Shown: positions 6,574-15,115, counted from the first letter of the stretch. The stretch: 25,858 nucleotides of DNA from Halanaerobiales bacterium (GCA_023128035.1 JAGMES010000059.1:1-25858), one strand, 5' to 3'. Notes: a model not told the origin generated them from the sequence alone. Numbers and translations: made by a program.

Positions 6574-7437
6574 ATGATTTTGAAAGAATTAAAGGGATAC
6601 TTACTAATTATCATAGCAATGCTAATCTGGGGAAGTGTAGGAATATTTGCACGTTGGACGGGAGAGTCATCTTCCGTTATTGTTTTTTATAGAGTGATAA
6701 TTACTTTTATAATTCTTGTGATTCTTTGGATTGTAAAAGGGTGCAAAGGTCTTTCTGATCTAAGAACGAATTGGAAGTTGGTTGTTTTAAGCGGTCTGGC
6801 ACTAGGCCTAAACTGGTATTTCTTTTTTACTGCAATTCAGAGAACTACGGTAGCAAATGCGGTTTTAAGTTATTATGTTGCTCCTATTATTGTGACAATT
6901 CTTTCGCCAGTTCTCTTAAAAGAGAAGATTGAGAGAAGTAGTATTGTTGCGCTTGTTTTTGGGTTTTTAGGGGTTGTGGTGATGATGGCTGGCCCTGGAA
7001 ATAAGTTGGGAGCAGAAGATTTATTGGGAATCGGAGCAGGTCTTTTGGCAGCATTTTTTTACGCAATTCTAACAATTTTGGGCAAAAAAATTCAGTTATC
7101 TGCACGATTACTTGTTATGATACAAACAGGTGTTGCATCAATATTATTTTTTCCTCAGGTTTTAGGCCAATTGATCGTATCAAGTAAAAGCTTAATTATG
7201 TTGTTAATAATCGGGATTATTCATACCGCCTTTGCTTTGACAATATATTATGAAGGTATAAAAATGATAAAAGTCCAGCATGTTGGAGTTTTAGGCTATT
7301 TAGATCCATTAAGTGCTATTCTTTTTGCGTTTTTTTTGTTAGGAGAGATTCCCGGCTTTTCTTCATTATTGGGGGGTATATTGATTATTTTCAGTAGTTT
7401 TTTAATTCTCAGTAGAAAAAAATCTATTAAAGTATAA
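6574..7437 (+). CDS. EamA (DMT superfamily) transporter
   Basis: A 287-residue membrane protein with ten predicted hydrophobic segments in two repeats, the layout of the EamA/RhaT drug-metabolite transporter family. The first repeat starts LLIIIAMLIWGSVGIFARW and includes TVANAVLSYYVAPIIV. The second starts LLGIGAGLLAAFFYAILT and includes VGVLGYLDPLSAILFAFFLL, with the conserved E of LLGEIPG. It probably moves a small metabolite or amino-acid-like compound across the inner membrane; the substrate is unknown. The ATG follows the previous stop with no gap, and a bidirectional terminator follows at 7483. Confidence 0.9.
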   Translation: MILKELKGYLLIIIAMLIWGSVGIFARWTGESSSVIVFYRVIITFIILVILWIVKGCKGLSDLRTNWKLVVLSGLALGLNWYFFFTAIQRTTVANAVLSYYVAPIIVTILSPVLLKEKIERSSIVALVFGFLGVVVMMAGPGNKLGAEDLLGIGAGLLAAFFYAILTILGKKIQLSARLLVMIQTGVASILFFPQVLGQLIVSSKSLIMLLIIGIIHTAFALTIYYEGIKMIKVQHVGVLGYLDPLSAILFAFFLLGEIPGFSSLLGGILIIFSSFLILSRKKSIKV

Positions 7438-7482
7438 GAAAAAATATAATTAGATTTTGCAAATTATCTATGGATAATATAT

Positions 7483-7516
7483 AAAAAAGAATCCTCTTGA
7501 TTGAGGATTCTTTTTT
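7483..7516. terminator. Strong bidirectional terminator
   Basis: A6GAATCCTC / GAGGATTC-T6 with loop TTGATT. It ends the EamA transcript on the plus strand and the Gly-rich peptide gene on the minus strand. Confidence 0.9.
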
Positions 7517-7527
7517 GATAAGTTATA

Positions 7528-7614
7528 TTACCAACTTCCTCCAGCACCTCCACCACCGAAAGAACCTCCACCAAATTCAAATTCGTCTTCAGTGTTTAAA
7601 AATAGGAATAGCAT
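7528..7614 (-). CDS. 28-residue Gly-rich peptide
   Basis: A short gene with all expression signals: promoter TTGAAA-17-TATAAT (7666-7638), RBS AAGGTGG (spacing about 7), ATG at 7614, stop at 7528 and a terminator just beyond. The product begins MLFLFLNTEDEFEFGGG and ends FGGGGAGGSW. That tail closely resembles the Gly-rich C-termini of TPM-domain (YgcG-like) and DUF2207 membrane proteins, but the rest of such a protein is absent. It may be the 3' remnant of a deleted gene that happens to retain a promoter, or a genuine small peptide. Either way it is too short for most gene finders. Confidence 0.45.
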   Translation of the reverse strand: MLFLFLNTEDEFEFGGGSFGGGGAGGSW

Positions 7615-7637
7615 CAGTATTCACCACCTTTTTCTTT

Positions 7638-7666
7638 ATTATACCTTTAATAATAAATATTTTCAA
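7638..7666 (-). promoter_or_regulatory. Promoter of the Gly-rich peptide gene
   Basis: Minus strand -35 TTGAAA (7666-7661), 17-bp spacer, perfect -10 TATAAT (7643-7638); start codon 24 bp downstream of the -10. Confidence 0.6.
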
Positions 7667-7765
7667 GATGTAGCTATTAGAGCATTAAAATGGATATCTA
7701 ATCTTTTGGAAAAAGATACAGCTTGATTTTTCAGAAATTACAGATATAATTACATCAAGAAGAGT

Positions 7766-7915
7766 ATTAAAGTAGAAATAATAACTACGTTATTATTTCT
7801 TAAGTTTAACGACTTCAGAAGGATATTTATACTTTCACTGAAGTTTTGAAGTAACTCTAGTATTGTTACCCTCACTTCTAGAGGAGAGGAGATCCCCTTC
7901 TGAAATGTCGTTAAA
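7766..7915 (-). repeat. Palindromic repeat copy 1 (orphan IS605 right-end-like)
   Basis: This segment is the inverted copy of 15736-15883. Read on the minus strand it begins TTTAACGACATTTCAGAAGG, contains internal hairpins (including CTTCTAGAGG and CTTCAGTGAAAG pieces), closes with CCTTCTGAAGTCGTTAAA and ends in a near-perfect hairpin GAAATAATAAC-GTA-GTTATTATTTC. The order of hairpins parallels the right end at 1-105. No transposase is attached. It lies just upstream of the CAP-protein RBS. Confidence 0.75.
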
Positions 7916-7947
7916 TAGTCAAGAAAAATTGAATAAAGGAGGAACAT

Positions 7948-8676
7948 ATGAAGCAATTAAAGAAGAAATTACTTATTGGAGTTTTCACAGCATCCACTTT
8001 TATCGGAGGATTTGGAAACTCTGCAGAAGCAACTCCACTCTGGTATATTAATTATCAAAAGGGTATCACAACTGCTGTTGGTATTGAATCAGAAACTCAA
8101 CAATCGACTAAAAACACTGAATATATCGAACAAGTGAATCAACCAACTCAATCTAGTCCTTTAAATGACTCAACTAAGTGGTATGAGTCTGATGATTATT
8201 GGAGAAATAAGTCAACAAGTAGTTCTACATCAACTCAGCTAAAACCTGTCGAAACTATACCAGATTTAGATGAGCAGATTCCAGTAGGGGTTGCTGATGA
8301 AGAACAAATTTTATTCAATCTCTTAAATAAAGAAAGAATAAGTCGAGGATTACAACCTTTGAAACTGAATTCTAAGCTAACTGAATTAGCACGTAAAAAG
8401 TCCAAAGATATGGCTGATCTTAACTATTTTAGCCATACTTCTCCGACTTACGGAAGTCCAAAAGATTTGGTTACTAGTGGTGGAGTAGATTTTTGGATTG
8501 TAGGAGAAAACATCGCTAAAACTTCATCTGCCGAGAGAGCGAATACTCTTTTTATGAATAGTTCTGTTCATCGAGCTGCAATATTAAATAAGCTTTATAC
8601 TGAAGTTGGGATTGGAATGTACCGCGAATCTAATGGAACTCTTTATGTTACTGAGCTTTTTATTGGAACAAGATAA
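7948..8676 (+). CDS. Secreted CAP-domain (SCP/YkwD-like) protein
   Basis: A 242-residue exported protein. Residues 1-28 form a signal peptide (KQLKKKLLIGVFTASTFI, likely cleavage after AEA). Residues about 30-115 are a Ser/Thr/Gln-rich linker of low complexity. Residues about 118-242 are a CAP domain of the bacterial YkwD type: LFNLLNKERISRGLQPL, FSHTSPTYGSP, the conserved IVGENIAK, and HRAAILNKLYTEVGIG. In spore formers such proteins are secreted or associated with coat and cell wall; the activity is not established. RBS AAAGGAGG precedes the ATG. A palindromic repeat lies directly upstream and a strong terminator directly downstream, so the gene is monocistronic. Confidence 0.9.
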   Translation: MKQLKKKLLIGVFTASTFIGGFGNSAEATPLWYINYQKGITTAVGIESETQQSTKNTEYIEQVNQPTQSSPLNDSTKWYESDDYWRNKSTSSSTSTQLKPVETIPDLDEQIPVGVADEEQILFNLLNKERISRGLQPLKLNSKLTELARKKSKDMADLNYFSHTSPTYGSPKDLVTSGGVDFWIVGENIAKTSSAERANTLFMNSSVHRAAILNKLYTEVGIGMYRESNGTLYVTELFIGTR

Positions 8677-8716
8677 ACAAAAAGGCTATCATGAAATTCA
8701 TGATAGCCTTTTTGTT
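8676..8716. terminator. Bidirectional terminator between convergent genes
   Basis: Two 20-bp arms (8676-8695 and 8697-8716, GGCTATCATGAA / TTCATGATAGCC core) form a perfect palindrome around one central base, with A5 and T5 flanks. It serves the CAP gene and the convergent Cys-rich gene. Confidence 0.85.
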
Positions 8717-9423
8717 TATTTTTTGTTGCAACCCTTACATTTACCTGATCTGGCAGATTGTGTTTTGGACAGTAATTGTGGAGGATATGGTGGCCAGACA
8801 GGTTCGAATTCAGGGCATTTTCCTGCAACTTCCTCACAATCAGGTGGTTCTGGTGCAAATCCTAAAGTTTGAACACGTAACTGTACTTCGGCGATAAGTT
8901 TAAACAGAATTTGTTTTCCAACACAACAGGTAACTTGAGTTATTACACCGCCAGAATCTGTTTCTGAAACAAAGCATTGGAAACAATCTAAGAAAATATC
9001 TACCTGACAGTCCAAACCTTGTTCTCCAGCTCTGGAAAGGAAAACTGTTCTAGTTTCATCTAATGTTTCGATAATCTGAACATTACCGATAGGATTGCCT
9101 CCTGCGTCCAAAAATTGATAAGCTGTAACAAAACTAAAAGTAACTGTGATAGTATTATTGTTTGGGTTAATTTCACAAACTGGAGGTGCGATTAATTCTG
9201 CGCCTAAACATTCTACATCAACAGCACCTACTGGAGCATCGGGGCGATCAATAACTTCGTTTGTATCAACAAGACGGCACTCTTCGTAAACTTTCAATAC
9301 TTTTAATATATCAACTTCTGTAGGTGGTGGGCAGATGATTTTCGCATTTGTTATTGATTGTACAGTATTTTCTCTTACATCAGTTGCTTTTCTAACATCT
9401 TTCAATGAAAATTTTTTCTGCAT
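8716..9423 (-). CDS. Cys-rich conserved protein, possibly spore-surface
   Basis: A 235-residue protein without signal peptide or membrane segment. It begins MQKKFSLKDVRKATDV, then has a beta-rich core (ICPPPTEVDILKVLKVYEEC, NTITVTFSFVTAYQFLD) and many cysteines (CQVDIFLDCFQCF, TCCVGKQ). A Pro/Glu-rich segment (PEPPDCEEVAGKCPEFEPVW) precedes the basic tail GKCKGCNKK. The start at 9423 has AGGAGG (9432-9437) at good spacing; the in-frame ATG at 9450 lacks an RBS. Cysteine and proline content and the CK-rich end are reminiscent of spore coat or SPOCS-type proteins, but I cannot assign a family. It shares a terminator with the CAP gene. Confidence 0.65.
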   Translation of the reverse strand: MQKKFSLKDVRKATDVRENTVQSITNAKIICPPPTEVDILKVLKVYEECRLVDTNEVIDRPDAPVGAVDVECLGAELIAPPVCEINPNNNTITVTFSFVTAYQFLDAGGNPIGNVQIIETLDETRTVFLSRAGEQGLDCQVDIFLDCFQCFVSETDSGGVITQVTCCVGKQILFKLIAEVQLRVQTLGFAPEPPDCEEVAGKCPEFEPVWPPYPPQLLSKTQSARSGKCKGCNKK

Positions 9424-9498
9424 AATTGATATAACCTCCTTTAATATCATAACATATCATATTCATTTGTGGGGCAAATTGGTAATTTTTTTTAAGAG

Positions 9499-9543
9499 TT
9501 GAACAACTATCGTAACAATTTTGTAATAATTTCATGATATAAT
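9499..9543 (+). promoter_or_regulatory. Promoter region of the exporter operon
   Basis: Two overlapping options: TTGAAC (9499-9504) -17- TGTAAT (9522-9527), or a perfect -10 TATAAT at 9538-9543 with a poor -35. Either would start transcription 40-60 bp before the first exporter gene. The region is divergent from the Cys-rich gene. Confidence 0.45.
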
Positions 9544-9591
9544 AAGAAAGATCAAAAGTGAGAGTGAAATCTTAAGAGGAGGGATTCTTTT

Positions 9592-10650
9592 GTGAAACAG
9601 TTTACAAAAATGTTTTTCATATTGGTGGTGTTAGTGGCTATCAGTATAACAAGTTTTGCGAGTGATCTAAAGGTAGTGAATTTAGAGGAAGCTTTAAAAA
9701 TGGTTTTTGAAAACAATATCGATCTGAAAATCGCTAATTTAACTTTGGCAAATAGTAAGATTGATTGGGAAAAAAATCAGCTTTCATCCAATGCTGATAC
9801 CAGATCTCAACAGTTAAATCTTCAACTTGAACTGGCAAAAAATGAAGATGTTTATCATCAGGCGCAATATAATATTGTCTATGGAGTTATTAACAACTTT
9901 ATAGAATTGACCCAGAAACGCTTGACTGTTGAGTTGAACAAAAATCAACTCCAAATTAAAGAGCTAGATTTAACCCGAATTACTGAACTTTACAAAAAGG
10001 GAAGTGCAAAAACTTCTGAATTGATGGACGCGCGTTCTGCAGTAGAGTCACAGAAGTTGACTTTACATAGAAGTCAAGAAGATTATGATAAGTTAATAGA
10101 TACTCTTATGACAAAGACAGGGTTGGAAGGCGAAGTTGAGTTTTCTGAACTTGATATAACTATTAAGGCATTGGAGATTAACTTTCAAACTGCTCTTGAA
10201 AAGGCTCAGTCCATAAGTTTTAATTTGAAAGATAAGGAGATTAGGCATCAATTGGCTAATCTTGAAGTAGAAAAGGCTAAAGTTGAAGGAAAGCCAGAAT
10301 TAGATTTAAATAAATATGTTAACAATAAAGAAATTGCCTGGTATCGCTACCTTCAAGCGAAAGATGATCTTAGTGAAACTATAAAGGATCAACTTTGGGC
10401 CAGCGACCAAGCCCTAAAAACAATCGAAGTGAAAAGCGTCGAGTTAGATATCGCTAAAGAAAATGCAAAATTGACTGAAATAGGATATAACCAAGGATTC
10501 TATACAGAGACACAGGTTCTTCAAAGTACTGTTTCTCTCCTTAATGCAGAGAAGACTCTTTTCTCAGCTCAGGCTGATTATATCTTGAAAACCATTCAAT
10601 TATATCATCAGATTGGTGAGGATGAGAGGATCGGTGGTGATTTACGATGA
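9592..10650 (+). CDS. TolC-like outer membrane efflux family protein lacking barrel segments
   Basis: A 352-residue exported protein: signal peptide (KMFFILVVLVAISITSFA, cleavage near residue 23), then long amphipathic helices in two repeats with typical OEP motifs (VNLEEALKMVFENNIDLKIA, LYKKGSAKTSELMDARSAVE, IGYNQGFYTETQVLQSTVSL). OEP proteins usually have about 420-480 residues, with a beta-hairpin inserted in each repeat. Here helix runs almost directly into helix at about residues 60-75 (SSNADTRSQQLNL) and about 240-255 (GKPELDLNKYVNNKE), so both barrel hairpins seem missing. GTG at 9592 has RBS GAGGAGGG. It overlaps the next gene by 4 bp. Confidence 0.8.
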   Translation: MKQFTKMFFILVVLVAISITSFASDLKVVNLEEALKMVFENNIDLKIANLTLANSKIDWEKNQLSSNADTRSQQLNLQLELAKNEDVYHQAQYNIVYGVINNFIELTQKRLTVELNKNQLQIKELDLTRITELYKKGSAKTSELMDARSAVESQKLTLHRSQEDYDKLIDTLMTKTGLEGEVEFSELDITIKALEINFQTALEKAQSISFNLKDKEIRHQLANLEVEKAKVEGKPELDLNKYVNNKEIAWYRYLQAKDDLSETIKDQLWASDQALKTIEVKSVELDIAKENAKLTEIGYNQGFYTETQVLQSTVSLLNAEKTLFSAQADYILKTIQLYHQIGEDERIGGDLR

Positions 10651-12083
10651 AACGTTTTTATTCATGCGTGCTAAAACCTACTCTAATTATTCTCTGTTTT
10701 CTTTTAGTTATCTCTGCTCCAATTTTTGCTACAAACTTTACTTTAGAAAAACTTTTAGAGATAGCAGTTATCGAATCTACGCCAATTAGCAGTATCCAAA
10801 AAAATATTGATAATCTAAAAATTGATTTAAATATACTAACGACTATTTATCAGCCCAAGTTTTCAATAATTTCTGAACCATTAAAAATATCACCGGAGGT
10901 TACTCATTCAGTTGTTACAGATCAGATTGAATATGATTCAAATGCAACTTTAAGTGCTTCGATGAAATTTAAATTTGGTCTGCAAGCTAATACAAATGTC
11001 ACATTGAATAATTTATTAAATGATAATAGGGATTATAATTATTCTTTTACTCTAAAGTACCCTATTTTGCCAGGATTGAAAACTGATTTCACTAATATTC
11101 AAATTGTAAATAAAACACGTGATCTTTTATTTGCACAACAAGAGTTAGATGTCAAGAAATCAGAAGTTGAGATTCAAGTGGTAAAAAAATTCTATTCAAC
11201 TTTGATTTTACAAGAAAAATTGAATTTATCTGAGTCTTCTTTAAAAGATGCCAGTGATGATTTCAATTTGTATCAAACTCTGTTTTCAAAGGCTGACACT
11301 ACCCAAACTGAGTTATTGCAAAAAGAGATTAATTATAACACTAATCTGGTTAGCTATGAACGAAGTAAGCAGCAATACCAAAACAGTTTGATAGATCTTT
11401 TAAGCTATGTCGGTATTGATGAAAATGTGTTGGACACAAATATCGAAATTGCTTTAGAAGATTCGTTGGAACAATTGGAGAAGAGTGAAGTTTTTAATAT
11501 GAATGAATTAGCTTCAGTTGAAGAGTTGAGAACAACAGTCCTTTCTAATAGTCTTATATTGAGAGAAGCTATGCTTAATTTAGAAAAAGCTAAAGAAGAA
11601 CTTGATCGTCTAAAGTATAATAAAGGATTATCATTAGATTCTCAGTTTGATTATAGACCAGTTCAAAACTCCAAAGAAGAGTATAATTGGGCATTATCTA
11701 TAAATGCAAGCTACCCCCTTGGAGATGGTGGTAAAAACAAACTTGACATGGAAAAACAGCAACTTCAAATCACTGATCTAGAATCTAAAATCAAAGATAC
11801 TGAGATAACAATTCTAAGTCAATTAGAAGATAAACTGATAAATTTAAAAATTTCTTATTTAAATAATCAAACTGCTAAGTTAAGACTAGAGAAAGTAAAT
11901 TTAGATTATAAGCTAAAGCTAGAGCAATTCCAACAAGGAATGGTCTCTCTAAGTGAATTAGATTCAAATCAGCGATTAGTTAAAAACCAGGAATTAGAAT
12001 ATCTTCAGGCTAAATTAGATTATCAAGTTGTTTGTTGGGATTTAAATCAATTTGTATATTTGCGCTCTAATTTAGAATATTAA
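10647..12083 (+). CDS. TolC family outer membrane efflux protein
   Basis: A 478-residue OEP-family protein. The N-terminal signal is hydrophobic (TLIILCFLLVISAPIFA, cleavage near residue 28). It keeps both barrel insertions: alternating segments around residues 105-140 (ASMKFKFGLQANTNVTLNN, YNYSFTLKYPILPG) and around 330-360 (LDSQFDYRP, WALSINASYPLGDGG). Long helical coils follow each. It forms the trimeric outer membrane channel of a tripartite exporter. It starts by ATGA overlap with the barrel-less paralogue and is followed 17 bp later by the adaptor. Its presence is direct evidence for a diderm envelope. Confidence 0.88.
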   Translation: MKRFYSCVLKPTLIILCFLLVISAPIFATNFTLEKLLEIAVIESTPISSIQKNIDNLKIDLNILTTIYQPKFSIISEPLKISPEVTHSVVTDQIEYDSNATLSASMKFKFGLQANTNVTLNNLLNDNRDYNYSFTLKYPILPGLKTDFTNIQIVNKTRDLLFAQQELDVKKSEVEIQVVKKFYSTLILQEKLNLSESSLKDASDDFNLYQTLFSKADTTQTELLQKEINYNTNLVSYERSKQQYQNSLIDLLSYVGIDENVLDTNIEIALEDSLEQLEKSEVFNMNELASVEELRTTVLSNSLILREAMLNLEKAKEELDRLKYNKGLSLDSQFDYRPVQNSKEEYNWALSINASYPLGDGGKNKLDMEKQQLQITDLESKIKDTEITILSQLEDKLINLKISYLNNQTAKLRLEKVNLDYKLKLEQFQQGMVSLSELDSNQRLVKNQELEYLQAKLDYQVVCWDLNQFVYLRSNLEY

Positions 12084-12100
12084 TCTAATGAGGTGATAGA

Positions 12101-13141
12101 ATGAAAAAGGCATTTATAATAATTTTAGTCCTTGCAGTACTAGTTGCTGGAGGATGGTATTTTCTCTCACAAAGGAATGGAAATACTGCAAAAACATCAA
12201 ATACGAATATCTTAAATCCACAAAACCTATACACTGTTCAAAAAGCTTCATTCAATGCAACAATCTCTTCTAATGGTAGAATCAAACCTGTGGAAGAGAA
12301 AGATTTATATTTTTTAACTTCTGGTAGGGTAGAAGAAATAAAGTTTGAAGAAGGTGATATAGTAAAAGAAGGTCAACTTTTAGCTACATTAGATAATCTT
12401 TCAGAAGAACTTTCTTTAGCTAGAGCAAAGAATAACTATGATCAAGCAATGATAAGTTCTACTTCAACCGTCAAGAAAGAAAAATTACTTGAGTATCAAA
12501 TTGCTGAGAAAAATTATAATAATACATTTTTATATGCTCCTTTTTCTGGGCTGATAACTTCTGTAGATGTTGAAGTAAATGATCAGGTAAATATGTCTAG
12601 GAAAATTATTCATTTAATTGATAATTCGAGCTATATAATCGAATTAAATATTGATGAAGTGGATCTTTCTCAAATAGAGAAAAATCAGAAGGTTACCATA
12701 GTTTTGGAAGCTTATCCAGATATGTTGTTACGAGGAGAAATTACAAAAATTGGACTGGTTGCAGAAAATCAGGGTGGAGTTGTTATGATTCCAGTTGAAG
12801 TTAAAGTTCCAACCACTGATCCAAGAGTAAAATCTGGTTTGAGTGCATCAGCTGAAATTATTGTTGGACAGGTGAAGAACGAGTTGGTTGTTCCTGTTAC
12901 AGCTGTTACTGAAAAGAATGGCAAATCAATTATAATGAAAAAAGAAGGAGATACTGTTAAACCAGTTAAGGTAACAACTGGCATCTCTAATGATATTATG
13001 ATTTCTGTTGTGGATGGATTGGACGAAGGTGATCAGATTGTTGCTAATAATTTTACTGCTATTTCAGCTATTCGTGATCCAAATTTAAATAGTATGCAAG
13101 GTATGTTTAAACAGGGTGCGAAAATGGGTGGTCAAAGATGA
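12101..13141 (+). CDS. HlyD/MacA-type periplasmic adaptor
   Basis: A 346-residue membrane fusion protein. An N-terminal membrane anchor (AFIIILVLAVLVAGGWYFL) leads into a beta-barrel/lipoyl half (SSNGRIKPVEEKDLYFL, EGDIVKEGQLLATLDN), a short helical hairpin (residues about 95-135), the second lipoyl half (LYAPFSGLITSVDVEVND) and the beta-barrel and membrane-proximal domains (GLVAENQGGVVMIPVEVKV, ASAEIIVGQ, DGLDEGDQIV). The helical hairpin is much shorter than in MacA. It links the MacB-type ABC pair to the TolC channel. RBS GAGGTG; its stop overlaps the ATPase start (ATGA). Confidence 0.9.
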   Translation: MKKAFIIILVLAVLVAGGWYFLSQRNGNTAKTSNTNILNPQNLYTVQKASFNATISSNGRIKPVEEKDLYFLTSGRVEEIKFEEGDIVKEGQLLATLDNLSEELSLARAKNNYDQAMISSTSTVKKEKLLEYQIAEKNYNNTFLYAPFSGLITSVDVEVNDQVNMSRKIIHLIDNSSYIIELNIDEVDLSQIEKNQKVTIVLEAYPDMLLRGEITKIGLVAENQGGVVMIPVEVKVPTTDPRVKSGLSASAEIIVGQVKNELVVPVTAVTEKNGKSIIMKKEGDTVKPVKVTTGISNDIMISVVDGLDEGDQIVANNFTAISAIRDPNLNSMQGMFKQGAKMGGQR

Positions 13142-13836
13142 TTCAACTTCAAGATGTCCGTAAAATATATCAGATGGGCCAGGTTAAGGTAGAGGCACTG
13201 GGTGGTGTAAGTTTTACTGTCGAAAAAGGCGAGTTTATCGCAATCATGGGGCCTTCTGGTTCAGGTAAATCTACATTGATGAATATCATTGGGTGTTTGG
13301 ATCGTCCGACAGATGGAACATATCAACTAAATGGTACTGATGTAGCTGTCTTAACTGATAATCACCTTTCAGAACATAGAAATAAAGAGATTGGTTTTGT
13401 ATTTCAACAATTTCATCTATTGCCAAGGATCAATATTCTTCAAAACGTGGAGCTTCCTTTGATTTATGCAGGAATTAGTATTAGAGAACGACGTCGATTA
13501 GCGAAAGAAGCATTAGAGAAGGTTGGATTGGGAGATAGAATACATCACAAATCCAACGAAATTTCAGGTGGTCAAAAGCAAAGAGTAGCAATCGCTCGCG
13601 CTTTAGTGAATAATCCCTCGATCATTCTTGCTGATGAACCAACTGGAAATTTAGATAGTAAAACTGGAGATCAGATAATGAATTTGATGCTGGAACTACA
13701 TCGACAGGGTAATACTATTGTTTTAGTTACTCATGATCCTGAGATAAGTGAATATGCTAATCGAATAATTCGTCTAAAAGATGGCTTAGTCAACAGTGAT
13801 GAAATAAACTTCAACCCAAGAAAAACAGCAAATTGA
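13138..13836 (+). CDS. MacB/LolD-type ABC transporter ATPase
   Basis: A 232-residue nucleotide-binding subunit with all motifs intact: Walker A GPSGSGKST (38-46), Q-loop at Q90, signature SGGQKQR (143-149), Walker B IILADE (162-167), the MacB-family EPTGNLDS, and the switch His in VLVTHDP. It belongs to the MacB/LolD/FtsE group, which drives FtsX-type permeases. Here ATPase and permease are separate genes, unlike the fused E. coli MacB. It overlaps the adaptor gene by 4 bp. Confidence 0.93.
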   Translation: MIQLQDVRKIYQMGQVKVEALGGVSFTVEKGEFIAIMGPSGSGKSTLMNIIGCLDRPTDGTYQLNGTDVAVLTDNHLSEHRNKEIGFVFQQFHLLPRINILQNVELPLIYAGISIRERRRLAKEALEKVGLGDRIHHKSNEISGGQKQRVAIARALVNNPSIILADEPTGNLDSKTGDQIMNLMLELHRQGNTIVLVTHDPEISEYANRIIRLKDGLVNSDEINFNPRKTAN

Positions 13837-13850
13837 GGGGGTGAGAGGTA

Positions 13851-15065
13851 ATGATTTTTTTAGATATAATCTTAGTATCGTTAAAGAGCTTGACAAATAA
13901 TCGCCTCCGTACTTTTCTTTCCATGTTAGGAATTATTATAGGAGTTGCTGCAGTAATCGCTGTAATAGCGATCAGTAGTGGAGCTGAAGAACAGATGTTA
14001 GATCGTTTAAACAATTTAGGAACTAATCTGATAACTATTACTCCAGGAACGTCAAGGGGTGGTGGTGGCACGATAAGTCAAGACGTAGGAGATGTTTTTA
14101 CCTATGAAACAGCTGAGCAAATTCTTTCTCTCTGCCCTTCGATAGAGAAGGTTGATCCATATATTAGCAGTCGAGTATTGGCTATTTATGGTAATACAAA
14201 TTTGCAGGTTTCCACCAGAGCATCTTCGACAACTGTTTTTGAGATATCAGATTTAGAGCTTGAAATGGGGCGGTTTTTCACAGACATGGATTTAGAAGAT
14301 AGCAAGATGATTGCTGTAATCGGTTCAACTGTGGCAGAAGATTTATTTGGAAGTACAAATCCGATTGGGCAAAAAGTGAAGGTTGGGAGTGGAAATAATA
14401 AATTTAGCCTTACGGTAGTTGGTGTTCTCGCTGAGAAAGGTCAAGTGATGTTCACAAACTATGACAATACAATTTTTCTTCCTATCACTACATGGATGAA
14501 TCGTTTTCAACGCACCGATTTTGTTAATGGATTTACTGCACAGGCACGTTCTAGAGAAGAAGCAGATGATGCTGTAGCTCAGGTTGAATATCTTCTATAT
14601 CAAAAATTTAAAGATTTAGATAAATTCAAAGTTTCAAGCCAGGCAGCGATGTTATCTATGGCAACAGACATGACAAATACATTCAAAATTCTTTTGGCAG
14701 GTATCGCTAGTATATCGCTTTTAGTAGGTGGAATAGGAATAATGAACATTACTCTGGTTTCTGTTACAGAACGTACCAGAGAGATTGGAATCCGTAAAGC
14801 TTTAGGAGCTAAACGGAGAGTGATTTTATTACAATTTTTAATTGAAGCCAGTATTGTGAGTATTGTTGGAGGTTTGTTTGGTATAGCATTTGGACTTTTG
14901 GGTTCAATGGCAATATCTAAAGTAGGAGGATGGCCGTTTGTAATTTCGTCATCAGCCATTTTGATTTCCATTGGTTTCTCAACATTGATCGGAATCTTTT
15001 TCGGGATATATCCAGCTAATAAAGCTGCAGGTCTTGATCCTGTAGATGCTCTAAGTTATGAGTAA
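13851..15065 (+). CDS. MacB-type ABC permease (FtsX domain)
   Basis: A 404-residue permease: one N-terminal transmembrane helix (LSMLGIIIGVAAVIAVIAIS), a large periplasmic MacB core domain (about residues 45-265, with GRFFTDMDLEDSKMIAVIG), then three C-terminal helices of the FtsX domain (ILLAGIASISLLVGGIGIMN, TREIGIRKALGAKRR, VSIVGGLFGIAFGLLGSMA). MacB-like mechanotransmission couples ATPase strokes to TolC-dependent extrusion of periplasmic substrates such as peptides. RBS GGGGGTGAGAGG precedes ATG. It is the last gene of the five-gene operon and is followed by a terminator. Confidence 0.93.
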   Translation: MIFLDIILVSLKSLTNNRLRTFLSMLGIIIGVAAVIAVIAISSGAEEQMLDRLNNLGTNLITITPGTSRGGGGTISQDVGDVFTYETAEQILSLCPSIEKVDPYISSRVLAIYGNTNLQVSTRASSTTVFEISDLELEMGRFFTDMDLEDSKMIAVIGSTVAEDLFGSTNPIGQKVKVGSGNNKFSLTVVGVLAEKGQVMFTNYDNTIFLPITTWMNRFQRTDFVNGFTAQARSREEADDAVAQVEYLLYQKFKDLDKFKVSSQAAMLSMATDMTNTFKILLAGIASISLLVGGIGIMNITLVSVTERTREIGIRKALGAKRRVILLQFLIEASIVSIVGGLFGIAFGLLGSMAISKVGGWPFVISSSAILISIGFSTLIGIFFGIYPANKAAGLDPVDALSYE

Positions 15066-15080
15066 ATATTTAACTAAAAA

Positions 15081-15113
15081 TGTACCCTGCCAATATGCGA
15101 GGGCACATTTTTT
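15081..15113 (+). terminator. Terminator of the exporter operon
   Basis: TGTACCCTGC / GCGAGGGCACA stem with minor mismatches, loop CAATAT, then TTTTTT; 16 bp after the permease stop. Confidence 0.75.
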
Positions 15114-15115
15114 GC

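Noticed and set aside
7620..7765. Coding remnant on the plus strand (IRALKWISNLLEKDTA frame)
   Set aside because: One short open stretch with no start, RBS or recognisable family; chance is sufficient.
7750..7956. Minus-strand open frame of 68 codons
   Set aside because: It runs through the palindromic repeat and has no recognisable product; repeat structure explains it.
8606..8897. Several overlapping open frames around the CAP gene end
   Set aside because: They cover the bidirectional terminator and the antisense of the Cys-rich gene, and lack RBSs.
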